From: Sulfurospirillum sp.
GTDB lineage: Bacteria > Campylobacterota > Campylobacteria > Campylobacterales > Sulfurospirillaceae
Length of the DNA stretch: 64,000 bases
Direction of reading: 5' to 3'
Assembly (NCBI GenBank): GCA_014859685.1
Contig: JACUTU010000004.1
Location: forward strand, 124,001 to 188,000
The translations under genes and the position numbers were made by a program. Shown piece by piece: positions 17,935 through 27,405 of the stretch (its first letter is position 1; each line of letters begins with the position of its first letter). The notes beneath the pieces were generated by a model that did not search any database, was not told the origin of the DNA, and saw only the letters and a program-made list of their open reading frames with translations.

Positions 17935-18054
17935 GTAAGTCTCCTTTTTGAAATTTTCAATGTCCACATCATAAACGATAGAAATGACAAAAGTATGATC
18001 TAAAATTGCTTACATGTAATGTTCATCTACAAGATGAGCCATAGGAAATTAGTG

Positions 18055-18060
18055 TATAAT
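18055..18060 (+). promoter_or_regulatory. Extended -10 promoter of the sensor kinase gene
   Basis: TGTATAAT places the transcript start near 18067. This is downstream of the ATG codons at 18019 and 18034, which rules them out as starts and supports the TTG at 18094. Confidence 0.6.
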
Positions 18061-18093
18061 ATCTCTGTTTTTCTAAAACCTAAAGGAATTTTG

Positions 18094-20328
18094 TTGCGAA
18101 TAAAATATTTTTTCTTGAGTATCATTTTGCTTTGTTTGCATGGATTTGCATATGCTGCTACAACTAAAGAAGTTTTGCTCATACATTCTTATCATCAAGG
18201 CTACAAATGGAGCGATGATATGTCAGATGTTATAGAGCAAAAGTTTCAGGAAGATGAAAATATTTTATTGACAATAGCCTATATGGATACCAAGCGAATT
18301 GCGACAAATTCATACTTTGAAAAGCTTTTTGTGCTGTATGAAGAGCAATTTAAAAATAGAACATTTGATCTTGTTATGCTTGCGGATAACAATGCTTTAG
18401 AGTTTTATCTGCACTATGGAAAAACACTTTTTGATACAACTCCTTTTATATTTTTAGGTATCAATAATTTTGATGAAAAACTCTTGAGAGAGTACAATAT
18501 GCGTTTTTATGGAACAGGTGTCGTAGAGCAAGTTGATGTGGAAAAAAACATAGAACTCATTATGCAATTACAGCCAAGCACAAAGAAAATTTTAATCATA
18601 AATGATCGCTCAAACACAGGTTTGGCGATGAAGAAAGATATTTTCAAAGTGTTACCAAAATACTCAAAAAAAATGGAATTTGAGTATGTTGATGACATCA
18701 GTATCGATAATTTGGCAAATAAGGTAAAGACACTTCCAGACAATACAGTTATCCTTTGGGTGCTTCTCTTTAAAGATAGCACAGGCAAATATTTCACACA
18801 CAAGGAAAGTTTAAAACAAATCCGCAAAATAGCACGCGTGCCGATCTATGGGCTTTGGGACTTTTATCTAGGAGAGGGTATTGTTGGAGGAGTGCTTACA
18901 AGTGCAAAAGCGCAAGCAAGTGCTGCTGCAAAAATGGCAGACATGATTTTGAAAGGAACTATGCCCATAAATCTACCTATACTTATGGAGAGTCCAAACA
19001 AATACCTTTTTGACTATAAAGAACTCAAAAGATTTGATATAGCAATTCCAAAATCACTCATCAAATACGAAATGATCAATGAGCCTTTTTCATTTTATAA
19101 AGAGTACAAAGAGTTTGTTTGGTCGGCATCGGTTTCTTTTGTTATGCTCATGATTGTTTTGGTGATACTTTTGATCAACACATCAAAGAGAATCAGCAGC
19201 GAACAAGCACTTAAAAATCAACTACAATTTATCCGTGTATTGCTAGATAGCATTCCTAATCCTATTAATTATAAAAATCTCAAAGGAGAGTACATAGGTT
19301 GCAATAGGGCTTTTGCAAATTTGCTGGGGTGTAAACCAAAAGAGATTATAGGCAAAACTGTGTATGATTTTTTTGCTTTTGATTGGGCAGAATTACAAAC
19401 AAAAAAGGAAAGAGAATTAATAAAAACAGAAGGAACTGATCATTTTGAACAAACATTGCATCTACAAGATGGGAGTCAAAAAGTGATGACTTACTCCAAA
19501 ACCGTGTATAAAAATAGCGATGGAAAGCTCGGAGGAGTTGTGAGCGTTATGGATGACATAACGCAGCGAAACCAACAAAAACAATTTTTAATTCAACAAG
19601 CAAAACTTGCCGAAATGGGAGAAATGATATCGGCTATAGCGCATCAATGGAACGAACCGCTTGTTGAACTTTCAGCTATCTTACAAGATTTAGAATTTAG
19701 CTATAAAAATAATGATTTAAGTGAAGAGCAGATGCAAGAATTTGTAAAAGATTCTATGATTCAGATACAATACATGTCCCAAACAATTAAAGATTTTAGA
19801 AGTTTTTTAAAGCCATCTGTAAAAAAAGTACTTTTTAGTGCGCAAAAGGCTATAGATGAAGTTATAGAAATCATAGGAAAACATATCTTTTATTCCTATA
19901 TTGATTTACATGTAGAGCAAAATGACGCAAATATTATGGTGTATGGCTATAATAACGAGTTTAAACAAGTACTCTTAAATATCATCAACAATGCGAAGCT
20001 GAAAATTATCAACAGTAAGAAAAAAGGCAATATTTTTATAAGTGTGGAGAAAAAAAACGATAAAACTCGTTTTAAAATTATGGATGATGCAGGTCCTATT
20101 GATGATAGTATTAAAAAATTTATTTTTGATCCCTACTTTACAACCAATAAAAATGGAACAGGACTGGGATTGTATATTGCTAAAGTTATTATAGAAGATA
20201 AAATGGGCGGTCGGATTTATGCTCGCAATTTTGCAAACAATGTTATTTTTTATTTAGATGTACCAAATAAGCCAGAAGAAAATTATCAAGGGGAATCACA
20301 TGAGGATATTGTTGTTAGAAGACAATGA
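18094..20328 (+). CDS. Sensor histidine kinase with periplasmic ABC-substrate-binding-like sensor
   Basis: About 744 residues. A signal segment (LRIKYFFLSIILLCLHGFAYA) is followed by a periplasmic domain of about 300 residues resembling ABC_sub_bind (KEVLLIHSYHQGYKWSD ... IYGLWDFYLGEGIVGG). Then come a membrane helix (SASVSFVMLMIVLVILLI), a PAS domain (SIPNPINYKNLKGEYIGCN) and a kinase core: AIAHQWNEPL H box, NIINNAK N box and FTTNKNGTGLGLYIAK G box. The kinase presumably senses an external solute and phosphorylates the regulator encoded next. AAAGGA (18082-18087) supports the TTG at 18094. It lies between lctP and the TRAP genes, so lactate or a related acid is a reasonable, unproven ligand. 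Confidence 0.85.
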   Translation: MRIKYFFLSIILLCLHGFAYAATTKEVLLIHSYHQGYKWSDDMSDVIEQKFQEDENILLTIAYMDTKRIATNSYFEKLFVLYEEQFKNRTFDLVMLADNNALEFYLHYGKTLFDTTPFIFLGINNFDEKLLREYNMRFYGTGVVEQVDVEKNIELIMQLQPSTKKILIINDRSNTGLAMKKDIFKVLPKYSKKMEFEYVDDISIDNLANKVKTLPDNTVILWVLLFKDSTGKYFTHKESLKQIRKIARVPIYGLWDFYLGEGIVGGVLTSAKAQASAAAKMADMILKGTMPINLPILMESPNKYLFDYKELKRFDIAIPKSLIKYEMINEPFSFYKEYKEFVWSASVSFVMLMIVLVILLINTSKRISSEQALKNQLQFIRVLLDSIPNPINYKNLKGEYIGCNRAFANLLGCKPKEIIGKTVYDFFAFDWAELQTKKERELIKTEGTDHFEQTLHLQDGSQKVMTYSKTVYKNSDGKLGGVVSVMDDITQRNQQKQFLIQQAKLAEMGEMISAIAHQWNEPLVELSAILQDLEFSYKNNDLSEEQMQEFVKDSMIQIQYMSQTIKDFRSFLKPSVKKVLFSAQKAIDEVIEIIGKHIFYSYIDLHVEQNDANIMVYGYNNEFKQVLLNIINNAKLKIINSKKKGNIFISVEKKNDKTRFKIMDDAGPIDDSIKKFIFDPYFTTNKNGTGLGLYIAKVIIEDKMGGRIYARNFANNVIFYLDVPNKPEENYQGESHEDIVVRRQ

Positions 20329-20962
20329 AAGACTTAATAAAACTATAATAAAGCGACTCGAGTCCAAGGGATTTGTGGTTGATAGTTTTATGGATGGGCA
20401 AGAAGCTTTCGATTCGGTTGATAATGGCTACACTTGTTATGTTCTTGATATCAATGTGCCTTCCCTTGATGGCATAGAAATACTCAAGCGAATTCGAGAG
20501 TTCAATGAAGATACTCCTGTGATTATTATCAGTTCAAACATCGAACTCGATATCATCCGCAATTCTTACAATTATGGATGTAGCGATTATCTTAAAAAAC
20601 CATTTTTTATCGACGAACTCGAGATAAAGATTGAGAAATTGTGCCATTTTGATAAAGATGTTATTGAAATATCGCCTACATGTAAGTTTTTTTTCAAAGA
20701 TAGTATTCTTGAGGTGAACGGAATTGCTGATCATCTCTCAAGAAAAGAGCGATTGCTACTCAACACATTGCTTGCTCAAAGAGGTAAAGTAGTTTCTTTT
20801 GATGCGATTCAAGCTATAGTGTGGGAAGGAAATTTTGCTAGTATAGATTCTATCCGTTCTCTTGTACGACGGCTCCGTAAAAAAATTCCACTCGATTGTA
20901 TCGAAACGGCTGTGGATGTCGGCTATCTGTTTAGGCATTTTAACAACTGTAACAAATTGTAA
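20300..20962 (+). CDS. OmpR-type response regulator
   Basis: The 220-residue protein has a receiver domain with acidic pocket LLLEDNE, the phospho-acceptor Asp50 in YVLDINVPSLDG and the KKPF lysine. A C-terminal winged-helix domain follows (LSRKERLLLNTLL ... SIDSIRSLVRRLRKKI). It should bind DNA as a dimer and control the lactate/TRAP genes. The start is the ATG at 20300 (AAGGGG 6 nt upstream), so it overlaps the kinase gene by 29 bp. The partner kinase is certain by position; the targets are inferred. Confidence 0.9.
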   Translation: MRILLLEDNERLNKTIIKRLESKGFVVDSFMDGQEAFDSVDNGYTCYVLDINVPSLDGIEILKRIREFNEDTPVIIISSNIELDIIRNSYNYGCSDYLKKPFFIDELEIKIEKLCHFDKDVIEISPTCKFFFKDSILEVNGIADHLSRKERLLLNTLLAQRGKVVSFDAIQAIVWEGNFASIDSIRSLVRRLRKKIPLDCIETAVDVGYLFRHFNNCNKL

Positions 20963-21055
20963 CGCACCTTATGTACAAAAATAGTGCATTTTATCTCTAT
21001 TTTAATTCCATTAAGATACGATGAGATGATTAAAAATTTAGTACAAGGGGTAAAC

Positions 21056-22117
21056 ATGAAGATTTTAAAAGTACTTGGTACTTTTGCTCTTGCAGCAGTA
21101 CTTGCAATCAGTGCAAATGCAGCTGAGAAGAAAGTGAAGTGGAAACTAGCAATGACATGGGGACAAACTCTCTCGCCATTTACTGATGCTGTTCATGGTA
21201 TGGCAGATATGGTAAACAAAATGAGTGGTGGCGATTTTGTTATCACAATCGATGCTGCAAATAAACACAAGGCACCTTTTGGTGTTTTTGATATGGTAAA
21301 ACTCGGTCAATATGACATGGCACATTCGGCATCTTATTATTGGAAAGGAAAAGATATCAATACACTTCCTTTTACAACGATGCCTTTTGGTATGACAGCT
21401 CCTGAACAGTATGCTTGGTTCTACTATGGTGGCGGCATGGAACTTATGCAAGAGGCGTATGCGCCACACGGAATTCTTGCATTTCCTGGCGGTAACACTG
21501 GTAATCAGATGGGTGGTTGGTTTAGAAAAGAGATCAATTCTCTTGAAGATTTAAAAGGTCTCAAGATGCGAATTCCAGGATTTGCTGGGGAAGTATTGGC
21601 AAAACTAGGACTCACCGTAACTAACATTGCTCCAGGTGAACTCTACACTTCACTCGAGCGAGGTACTATCGATGCACTTGAATGGGTTGGGCCGGGAATG
21701 GATATAAAAATGGGCTTTCATAAAGTAGCCCCATATTACTATACAGGATGGCATGAGCCTGCAACAGAGTTGCAATTTATGGTTAATCAAAAGAATTTTG
21801 ATAAACTTAGCGATAGGAACAAAGAGATTTTACGAGTTGCTATGAGAACAGCTGCTTATGATATGTATATCCAAAATTATCATATGAGTGGTGATGCTTG
21901 GGCTACGATGGCAACTGAATATCCAAACATCAAAATCAAAACTTTTCCAAAAGAAGTTATGGATGCAATGAAAAAAGCAAACGAAGATTTATTGAGTGAT
22001 TATGCTAAAGATAAACCTTTGCTTAAAAAAGTATTGGATTCTCAAAAAGCATATATGCTAAAATCAAGAGTTTGGACACAAATGTCTGATTATCTTTATC
22101 TCAAAGACAATCTTTAA
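21056..22117 (+). CDS. dctP: TRAP transporter substrate-binding protein (DctP family)
   Basis: This 353-residue periplasmic protein has a clear signal peptide (MKILKVLGTFALAAVLAISANA) and the DctP fold with LEDLKGLKMRIPGFAGEVL, where the arginine binds the substrate carboxylate, and DALEWVGPGMDI. The last motif groups it with TakP-like binders of 2-oxo acids and lactate rather than with C4-dicarboxylate DctP. AAGGGG precedes the ATG at 21056. It is the first gene of dctP-dctQ-dctM, and a double hairpin separates it from dctQ. Substrate is inferred as lactate, pyruvate or another 2-oxo or hydroxy acid. Confidence 0.88.
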   Translation: MKILKVLGTFALAAVLAISANAAEKKVKWKLAMTWGQTLSPFTDAVHGMADMVNKMSGGDFVITIDAANKHKAPFGVFDMVKLGQYDMAHSASYYWKGKDINTLPFTTMPFGMTAPEQYAWFYYGGGMELMQEAYAPHGILAFPGGNTGNQMGGWFRKEINSLEDLKGLKMRIPGFAGEVLAKLGLTVTNIAPGELYTSLERGTIDALEWVGPGMDIKMGFHKVAPYYYTGWHEPATELQFMVNQKNFDKLSDRNKEILRVAMRTAAYDMYIQNYHMSGDAWATMATEYPNIKIKTFPKEVMDAMKKANEDLLSDYAKDKPLLKKVLDSQKAYMLKSRVWTQMSDYLYLKDNL

Positions 22118-22125
22118 GATAAATC

Positions 22126-22195
22126 CCCTTAGCCATAGTGGCTAAGGGTTCTAAAAGTGAGCTTAGTAAAGAGTTGCTTTGCTAAGCTCACTTTT
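22126..22195 (+). terminator. Double hairpin (attenuator) between dctP and dctQ
   Basis: Stem one is CCCTTAGCC/GGCTAAGGG (22126-22148, 9 bp). Stem two is AAAAGTGAGCTTAG/CTAAGCTCACTTTT (22153-22195, 14 bp perfect) with a further AAAG/CTTT inside its loop. Such hairpins would protect the dctP message and reduce read-through into the membrane subunits, giving excess binding protein. Confidence 0.7.
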
Positions 22196-22224
22196 AATAT
22201 ATATATAAAAAAAGAAGGATAGAT

Positions 22225-22764
22225 ATGTTGCTAAAAGTAGAGCATTTTTTTAATAAAATAGCTGATTTTATAGGCTTTATAACAGCTATATTGATGATTG
22301 CTATGATGTTGAATGTTTTTTACGATGTCATTATGCGCTATTTTTTTAACTCGGGTTCAATTGCCATGCAAGAGATGGAGTGGCATCTTTTTTCTGTTGT
22401 TATTCTCCTAGGAGTCTCTTATGCACTCAAAGAAGATGGACATGTGCGAGTTGATATCATCTACGATAACTTACATGTAAAGAAAAAAGCATGGATCAAC
22501 ATCATAGGTTGCATAGTATTTTTAATTCCTTTTTCACTTTTTATAGGAACAGGTTCTTATGATTTTGTGATGGAAGCTTTCACAAGCCATGAGATCAGTG
22601 GTGATCCAGGGGGACTTACAAATAGATGGATTATCAAAGCATTTATACCGGCTTCTTTTTATCTGCTTGTTTTTGTGAGTATTGGATTTGTTGTAAAAAA
22701 CATCAATCTTTATAGAGGCGCCCATGACTTGCACCAAAAAAATATAAAAGGAGCAAGCAAATGA
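22225..22764 (+). CDS. dctQ: TRAP transporter small membrane subunit (DctQ)
   Basis: A 179-residue protein with four hydrophobic segments and the DctQ pattern NVFYDVIMRYFFNSG and MQEMEWHLF. DctQ anchors the large subunit and contributes to the transport domain of TRAP carriers at the inner membrane. The ATG follows AAGAAGGA. Its stop overlaps the dctM start as ATGA, so the two subunits are translationally coupled. Confidence 0.9.
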   Translation: MLLKVEHFFNKIADFIGFITAILMIAMMLNVFYDVIMRYFFNSGSIAMQEMEWHLFSVVILLGVSYALKEDGHVRVDIIYDNLHVKKKAWINIIGCIVFLIPFSLFIGTGSYDFVMEAFTSHEISGDPGGLTNRWIIKAFIPASFYLLVFVSIGFVVKNINLYRGAHDLHQKNIKGASK

Positions 22765-24110
22765 TAGGGATTGTTATGTTTTTTGTTGCTCTTGCTGCAC
22801 TTTTATTTGGTTTTCCAGTAGCATTTACTTTTGGGGCAGTTTCAGTTGTTTTCGGTCTCATTGCCGGTGTTTTAGAAGCGATATCCTATGATCAAAGTAT
22901 TATGGACGGGTTGTATGAGGGGATGCATATGTTTGCTTTTATGCCGCATCGCATTTTTTCAATTATGAATAATACTATTTTGATGGCAGTTCCTCTTTTT
23001 ATTTTTATGGGTATCATTTTGCAAAAGACAAAGCTGGCTGAAAAACTTTTGGAATCTATGGGGTTTTTATTTGGCGAGATAAGGGGCGGTATCGCTATAA
23101 GTACAGTTTTGGTTGGTGCTTTGCTTGCTGCTTCTACGGGTGTTGTTGGAGCAAGTGTTGTAGCTATGGGTGTTATCTCACTTCCTGTAATGCTTAAGTA
23201 CAATTATGATAAAAAATTGGCAACCGGAACCATCTGTGCTGCTGGCACACTTGGGCAAATCATCCCTCCATCAATCGTGCTTATCATCTTAGGTGATGTT
23301 TTTCAAGTACCTGTTGGTGATCTTTTTCAAGCAGCATTTTGGCCGGGAATTTCACTTGTTGGTGCCTATATTTTCTATATTCTTATACTGGCATTTTTTA
23401 GTAAAACCGCAGCGCCAGCAATTGAACTTGAAGACAATGCAGGCACAAAAAAACAACAAGTTGCACGAGCGTTATTTGCTATTATTCCTCCGCTTGTTTT
23501 GATTATTCTTGTTTTGGGATCTATATTTGCAGGAGTTGCTACACCAACAGAATCAGCAGCAGTTGGCGGCATTGGTGCTATTGTTTTAGCTTTAATTTAT
23601 AGAGAATTTTCATTTCAAATGGTATATGATGCCTCTTTGGAAACAGTAAAAATCACAGCTATGGTTTTTGGTATTTTGATTGGTGCAACTGCATTTTCTA
23701 TGGTTTTTTCTTACACGGGTGGTGATGCAATAGTTGAAGAATTTATGTTAGGATTACCGGGCGAGAAATGGGGATTTATAATCCTTTCTATGCTTGCTAT
23801 TATGGTGCTAGGATTTTTTATAGATTTTATTGAGATATCATATATCATTGTTCCTATTCTCATACCTATATCCGAAGCGATAGGTTTAAATCCAGTCTGG
23901 TTTGCAATTTTGATTGCTATGAACTTGCAAACATCTTTTTTAACGCCACCATTTGGCTTTAGTCTTTTTTACCTCAAAGGCGTTGCTCCTCCTGAGGTCT
24001 CTACGATGGATATTTACAAAGGTGTTGTTCCTTTTATAGCTATCCAAATTCTTATTCTTATGATACTCACAGTTTATCCAGAATTTTTTGGACTTACTGC
24101 TTTTCATTAG
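22761..24110 (+). CDS. dctM: TRAP transporter large permease subunit (DctM)
   Basis: A 449-residue polytopic protein with about 12 membrane segments and the DctM pattern FGFPVAFTFG, GLIAGVLEA, GQIIPPSIVLIILGD and ATPTESAAVGGIGA. It forms the sodium-coupled transport channel that receives substrate from the DctP protein. It starts in the ATGA overlap with dctQ and ends just before an 11-bp hairpin terminator. The length is typical and nothing appears missing. Confidence 0.92.
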   Translation: MIGIVMFFVALAALLFGFPVAFTFGAVSVVFGLIAGVLEAISYDQSIMDGLYEGMHMFAFMPHRIFSIMNNTILMAVPLFIFMGIILQKTKLAEKLLESMGFLFGEIRGGIAISTVLVGALLAASTGVVGASVVAMGVISLPVMLKYNYDKKLATGTICAAGTLGQIIPPSIVLIILGDVFQVPVGDLFQAAFWPGISLVGAYIFYILILAFFSKTAAPAIELEDNAGTKKQQVARALFAIIPPLVLIILVLGSIFAGVATPTESAAVGGIGAIVLALIYREFSFQMVYDASLETVKITAMVFGILIGATAFSMVFSYTGGDAIVEEFMLGLPGEKWGFIILSMLAIMVLGFFIDFIEISYIIVPILIPISEAIGLNPVWFAILIAMNLQTSFLTPPFGFSLFYLKGVAPPEVSTMDIYKGVVPFIAIQILILMILTVYPEFFGLTAFH

Positions 24111-24118
24111 AAAAATTT

Positions 24119-24146
24119 GTAAGGGCTAACACAATTTAGCCCTTAC
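24119..24146 (+). terminator. Terminator of the TRAP operon
   Basis: GTAAGGGCTAA and TTAGCCCTTAC form a perfect 11-bp stem with a 6-nt loop, 9 bp after the dctM stop. Confidence 0.8.
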
Positions 24147-24186
24147 AATATCATATCAATTTTATTTGTATGTGTTAAAATCTTGA

Positions 24187-24343
24187 AATGAATTACTGAT
24201 CTTACGAATTTTTGCAAAAAAGTTCGTAAATACCTCTCATTCTCTCGAAAAGTACTCTTTTCGTAGCTTAGGAGGCTGTAGGAACATTTGTCTCTCCCAC
24301 TAAAACGAATGCGCTCGTTTTAGTGGGTAACATCAATGAATTA
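24187..24343. repeat. MITE-like element, copy A (141-bp body)
   Basis: AATGAATTA occurs at 24187-24195 and 24335-24343, a 7-9 bp target duplication. The body begins CTGATCTTACG and ends in GTAACATCAA, imperfect inverted termini. Inside are three hairpins: TTACGAA/TTCGTAA, CGAAAAG/CTTTTCG and CCACTAAAACGA/TCGTTTTAGTGG (12 bp). The body is nearly collinear with copy B at 51571-51727. No reading frame is carried. The right end lies 4 bp before the ribosome site of the flavoprotein gene, so its transcript probably starts in or runs through the element. Confidence 0.7.
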
Positions 24344-24358
24344 TACAAAGGATACTCC

Positions 24359-27205
24359 ATGAACGCACTAAGCGGAAAATACCTAGAATTTTATGGTGAG
24401 CTTTTAAAACTTATTCCTCAAAAAAGAGTCTTTACGGATCCATTACATACTTTAGCATATGGCACTGACGCTTCTTTTTACAGACTTATTCCAAAAGTCG
24501 TCATTTGGGCAGAAGATGCAAATGAGGTAAGTGAGATCTTGAAACTCTCAGATAAACTCTCTTTGCCAGTTGTGTTTAGAGCTGCTGGTACTTCGCTTTC
24601 TGGTCAAGCTATCACTGATTCTATTTTGATCGTAACTTCGCGTGATTGGAGAAAAGTTGAAATTAGCAAAGATGCTTCTTTTGTTACAATGGAGCCATCT
24701 GTAATTGGTGCTGATGTAAATGCAAAATTGCTCCCACTTGGAAGAAAAATCGGTCCTGATCCAGCAAGTATAGGTGCTGCGATGATCGCTGGAATTGCGG
24801 CTAACAATGCTAGTGGTATGTGTTGTGGGACTTCTGATAACTCCTATAAAACACTTAAATTTATGAAGATTATTTTTCATGATGGCACTGAACTTGATAC
24901 AGCTGATAAAAAAAGTATTGAAAATTTTGCACAAACGCATGGAAGCATACTTGAGGGTATAAAATCTTTGATGCACAAAGTGCGTGAAAATAAAACTTTG
25001 CACGATAAAATCGTAAGAAAATTTAAGATTAAAAATACTTGTGGATATTCGCTCAACGCGCTAGTGGATTTTGATGATCCTATTGAGGTTTTACAACATC
25101 TTATCATTGGTAGCGAGGGAACACTCGGATTTATCAAAGATATTACTTTTGCAACCGTAGCCGAATATAAAGATAAAGCCAGTTCTTTGATGCTCTTTAA
25201 AAATGTAAAAGATGCGTGTGATGCTGTTGCAACCTTGCGAACAAAATGCCGTACAAGAATGGCAAATGCAGAAGTTGATGCTGCTGAAATCATGGATAGA
25301 GCAGCGCTTAAAAGTGTTCAAGACCTTGAGGGAATGCCAGATTTTCTCAAAACTCTTGGCGACACAGTCACAGCTGTACTTGTAGAAACAAGAGCTCCAA
25401 GTCCAGAAATACTTGATAGCAATATAGAAAAAATTCTCAAAGAATTAGCATATATAGAACCAGAAATGCCACTACACTTTACAAAAGTTGTTGCAGAATA
25501 TACAAAATATTGGAAAATTAGAAAAGGTCTTTTTCCAGCAGTTGGTGCCGCTAGAGAAACAGGTACTACATGTATAATCGAAGATGTTGCTTATCCTATC
25601 GAATCGCTTGCAGATGGTACGCTTGAGTTGCAAGAGTTATTCAAAAAATATGGTTATAACGAAGCTATTATTTTTGGCCATTCACTTGATGGTAATCTTC
25701 ACTTTGTATTTAATCAAAAATTTGACAACCCAAAAGAGATTGAAAGATATGAAAATTTTATGGCAGAAATCGCAAGTCAAGTAGCAACAAAATACAAAGG
25801 AAGCTTAAAAGCTGAACATGGTACTGGTCGTAATATGGCTCCATTTGTAGCTCTTGAATGGGGTGAAGATGCGTATGAGCTTATGAAAGAGATCAAGCAT
25901 ATTTTTGATCCTCGAGGACTTATCAATCCAGGTGTTATTCTCAATGTTGACCCAAAAGTGCATTTAAAAAATTTCAAACCAATGCCAAAAACCGATGATT
26001 TTATTGATAAATGTATAGAATGCGGTTTTTGTGAGCCAAAATGTCCATCAAATGCACTCACGCTCACCCCAAGACAAAGAATTGTTTCTAATCGTTATAT
26101 GACAACGCTAAAAGAAAATAACAATATGCAAACTTATGAAGCAGTCAAAAAGCTCTATCAATATGATGGAATTGAAACTTGTGCCACATGTTCATTATGT
26201 TCACTCACCTGTCCAGTTGGCATAGACACAGGAGCATTGACAAAAAAAATTAGATCACACCAAATCACACCATCACAGCATAAAACAGCTTCTTTCATAG
26301 TAAACAACTATGCGGGGCTTTTGGGCTTTGGTAGTGGCGTATTGAGTGTTGTAAAAACAATTACAAATATCATTCCACACAGTGCGGTTCAAGCCATGAG
26401 TTCGGGAGTGACTGCATTAAGTGGTGGAAAACTTCCAATGTGGACTGCAAGTCTCCCCTCTGGTCATACTTTTAAAGATACTAGAACAAAATTTGGACGC
26501 GATGAAAAAGTTGTTTATTTCTCCTCTTGTCTCAACCGAACTATGGGCAATCCACGACCTGTAAGTGGTGAAAAAGAGTTAGATACGCTAATTATCGAAA
26601 TTTTGGAAAAAGCTGGCTATGAAGTGATCATACCAAATAATCTCAAACCACTTTGCTGCGGTATGCCATTTTCAAGCAAGGGATATATCGAAGAGGGTCA
26701 CAAAAAATCACACGAACTTGAAATTGCACTCAATGAAGCTAGCGAAAATGGGAAATATCCAGTAATTTGTGATATGAGTTCTTGCTCAAAAACAATGGCA
26801 ACATATTTTGAAAGCGGGCTTAAAGTGTATGATCCGGTTGAATTTATCCACGATATACTCTTAAAACGCATCAAAATAAAACAGATAAATGAACCAATCG
26901 TGATCCACACAATTTGTAGCACAAGAAAAGCGGGACTTGCTGAAAAATTGGAAGCTATTGCAAAAATGTGTAGTTCAAATGTTATCATTCCACCAGATGT
27001 TAGCTGTTGCGGATTTGCAGGTGATCGAGGTTTTAATTACCCTGAACTCAATCACTCAGCCTTAAGACATCTTAATGAATCTATACCAAAAGGTACAAAA
27101 CTTGCATTTTCAACAGGCAAGCCTTGCGAAATTGGACTCAGTGAAAATACAGGTTTAGGCTACCGTTCAATCTACTATTTGCTCGATCTTTGTATGGAAC
27201 AATAA
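24359..27205 (+). CDS. FAD/Fe-S D-lactate dehydrogenase-like oxidoreductase
   Basis: A 948-residue fusion. Residues about 30-230 form an FAD_binding_4 domain (VVFRAAGTSLSGQA, IGADVNAKLLPLGRKIGPDPAS), then the FAD-oxidase C-terminal domain with AEHGTGRNMAP. Two 4Fe-4S motifs follow (CIECGFCEPKCP and CATCSLCSLTCPVG), then two cysteine-rich CCG domains (LCCGMPF, SCCGFAGDRG). The layout matches the quinone-linked D-lactate dehydrogenases (Dld-II; Cj1585c of C. jejuni is similar). AAAGGA supports the ATG at 24359. It is a peripheral inner-membrane enzyme that would feed lactate electrons to menaquinone. Glycolate or 2-hydroxyglutarate are other possible substrates. Confidence 0.85.
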   Translation: MNALSGKYLEFYGELLKLIPQKRVFTDPLHTLAYGTDASFYRLIPKVVIWAEDANEVSEILKLSDKLSLPVVFRAAGTSLSGQAITDSILIVTSRDWRKVEISKDASFVTMEPSVIGADVNAKLLPLGRKIGPDPASIGAAMIAGIAANNASGMCCGTSDNSYKTLKFMKIIFHDGTELDTADKKSIENFAQTHGSILEGIKSLMHKVRENKTLHDKIVRKFKIKNTCGYSLNALVDFDDPIEVLQHLIIGSEGTLGFIKDITFATVAEYKDKASSLMLFKNVKDACDAVATLRTKCRTRMANAEVDAAEIMDRAALKSVQDLEGMPDFLKTLGDTVTAVLVETRAPSPEILDSNIEKILKELAYIEPEMPLHFTKVVAEYTKYWKIRKGLFPAVGAARETGTTCIIEDVAYPIESLADGTLELQELFKKYGYNEAIIFGHSLDGNLHFVFNQKFDNPKEIERYENFMAEIASQVATKYKGSLKAEHGTGRNMAPFVALEWGEDAYELMKEIKHIFDPRGLINPGVILNVDPKVHLKNFKPMPKTDDFIDKCIECGFCEPKCPSNALTLTPRQRIVSNRYMTTLKENNNMQTYEAVKKLYQYDGIETCATCSLCSLTCPVGIDTGALTKKIRSHQITPSQHKTASFIVNNYAGLLGFGSGVLSVVKTITNIIPHSAVQAMSSGVTALSGGKLPMWTASLPSGHTFKDTRTKFGRDEKVVYFSSCLNRTMGNPRPVSGEKELDTLIIEILEKAGYEVIIPNNLKPLCCGMPFSSKGYIEEGHKKSHELEIALNEASENGKYPVICDMSSCSKTMATYFESGLKVYDPVEFIHDILLKRIKIKQINEPIVIHTICSTRKAGLAEKLEAIAKMCSSNVIIPPDVSCCGFAGDRGFNYPELNHSALRHLNESIPKGTKLAFSTGKPCEIGLSENTGLGYRSIYYLLDLCMEQ

Positions 27206-27210
27206 GCACA

Positions 27211-27236
27211 TAAGTCACCACACTTGTGGTGACTTA
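27211..27236 (+). terminator. Terminator after the flavoprotein gene
   Basis: TAAGTCACCAC and GTGGTGACTTA form a perfect 11-bp stem with a 4-nt loop, 5 bp after the stop codon, followed by TTCT. Confidence 0.8.
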
Positions 27237-27338
27237 TTCTATACATTTACTAAATTACTCACTTATTTGTTTCTATTTTTAGCTTGCTTTAAACTATGGT
27301 TTCTTTAATAAAAGAAATGGTAGAATAATTTGTTTTTC

Positions 27339-27344
27339 TATAAT
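27339..27344 (+). promoter_or_regulatory. -10 element upstream of oadG
   Basis: CTATAATAAT contains TATAAT, 61 bp before oadG, with no clear -35. A TTACATGTAG (27363-27372, one mismatch to the iterated palindrome) lies in the predicted leader. Confidence 0.4.
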
Positions 27345-27405
27345 AATTAAATTACAATTTGATTACATGTAGAAAAAATATCTCAACATATCAAGGGTTC
27401 TCTCT

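Noticed and set aside
18010-18019. TTACATGTAA as the operator of the lactate regulator
   Set aside because: Most copies lie inside unrelated housekeeping genes such as pheT and the HI0933 gene, so a locus-specific operator is unlikely.
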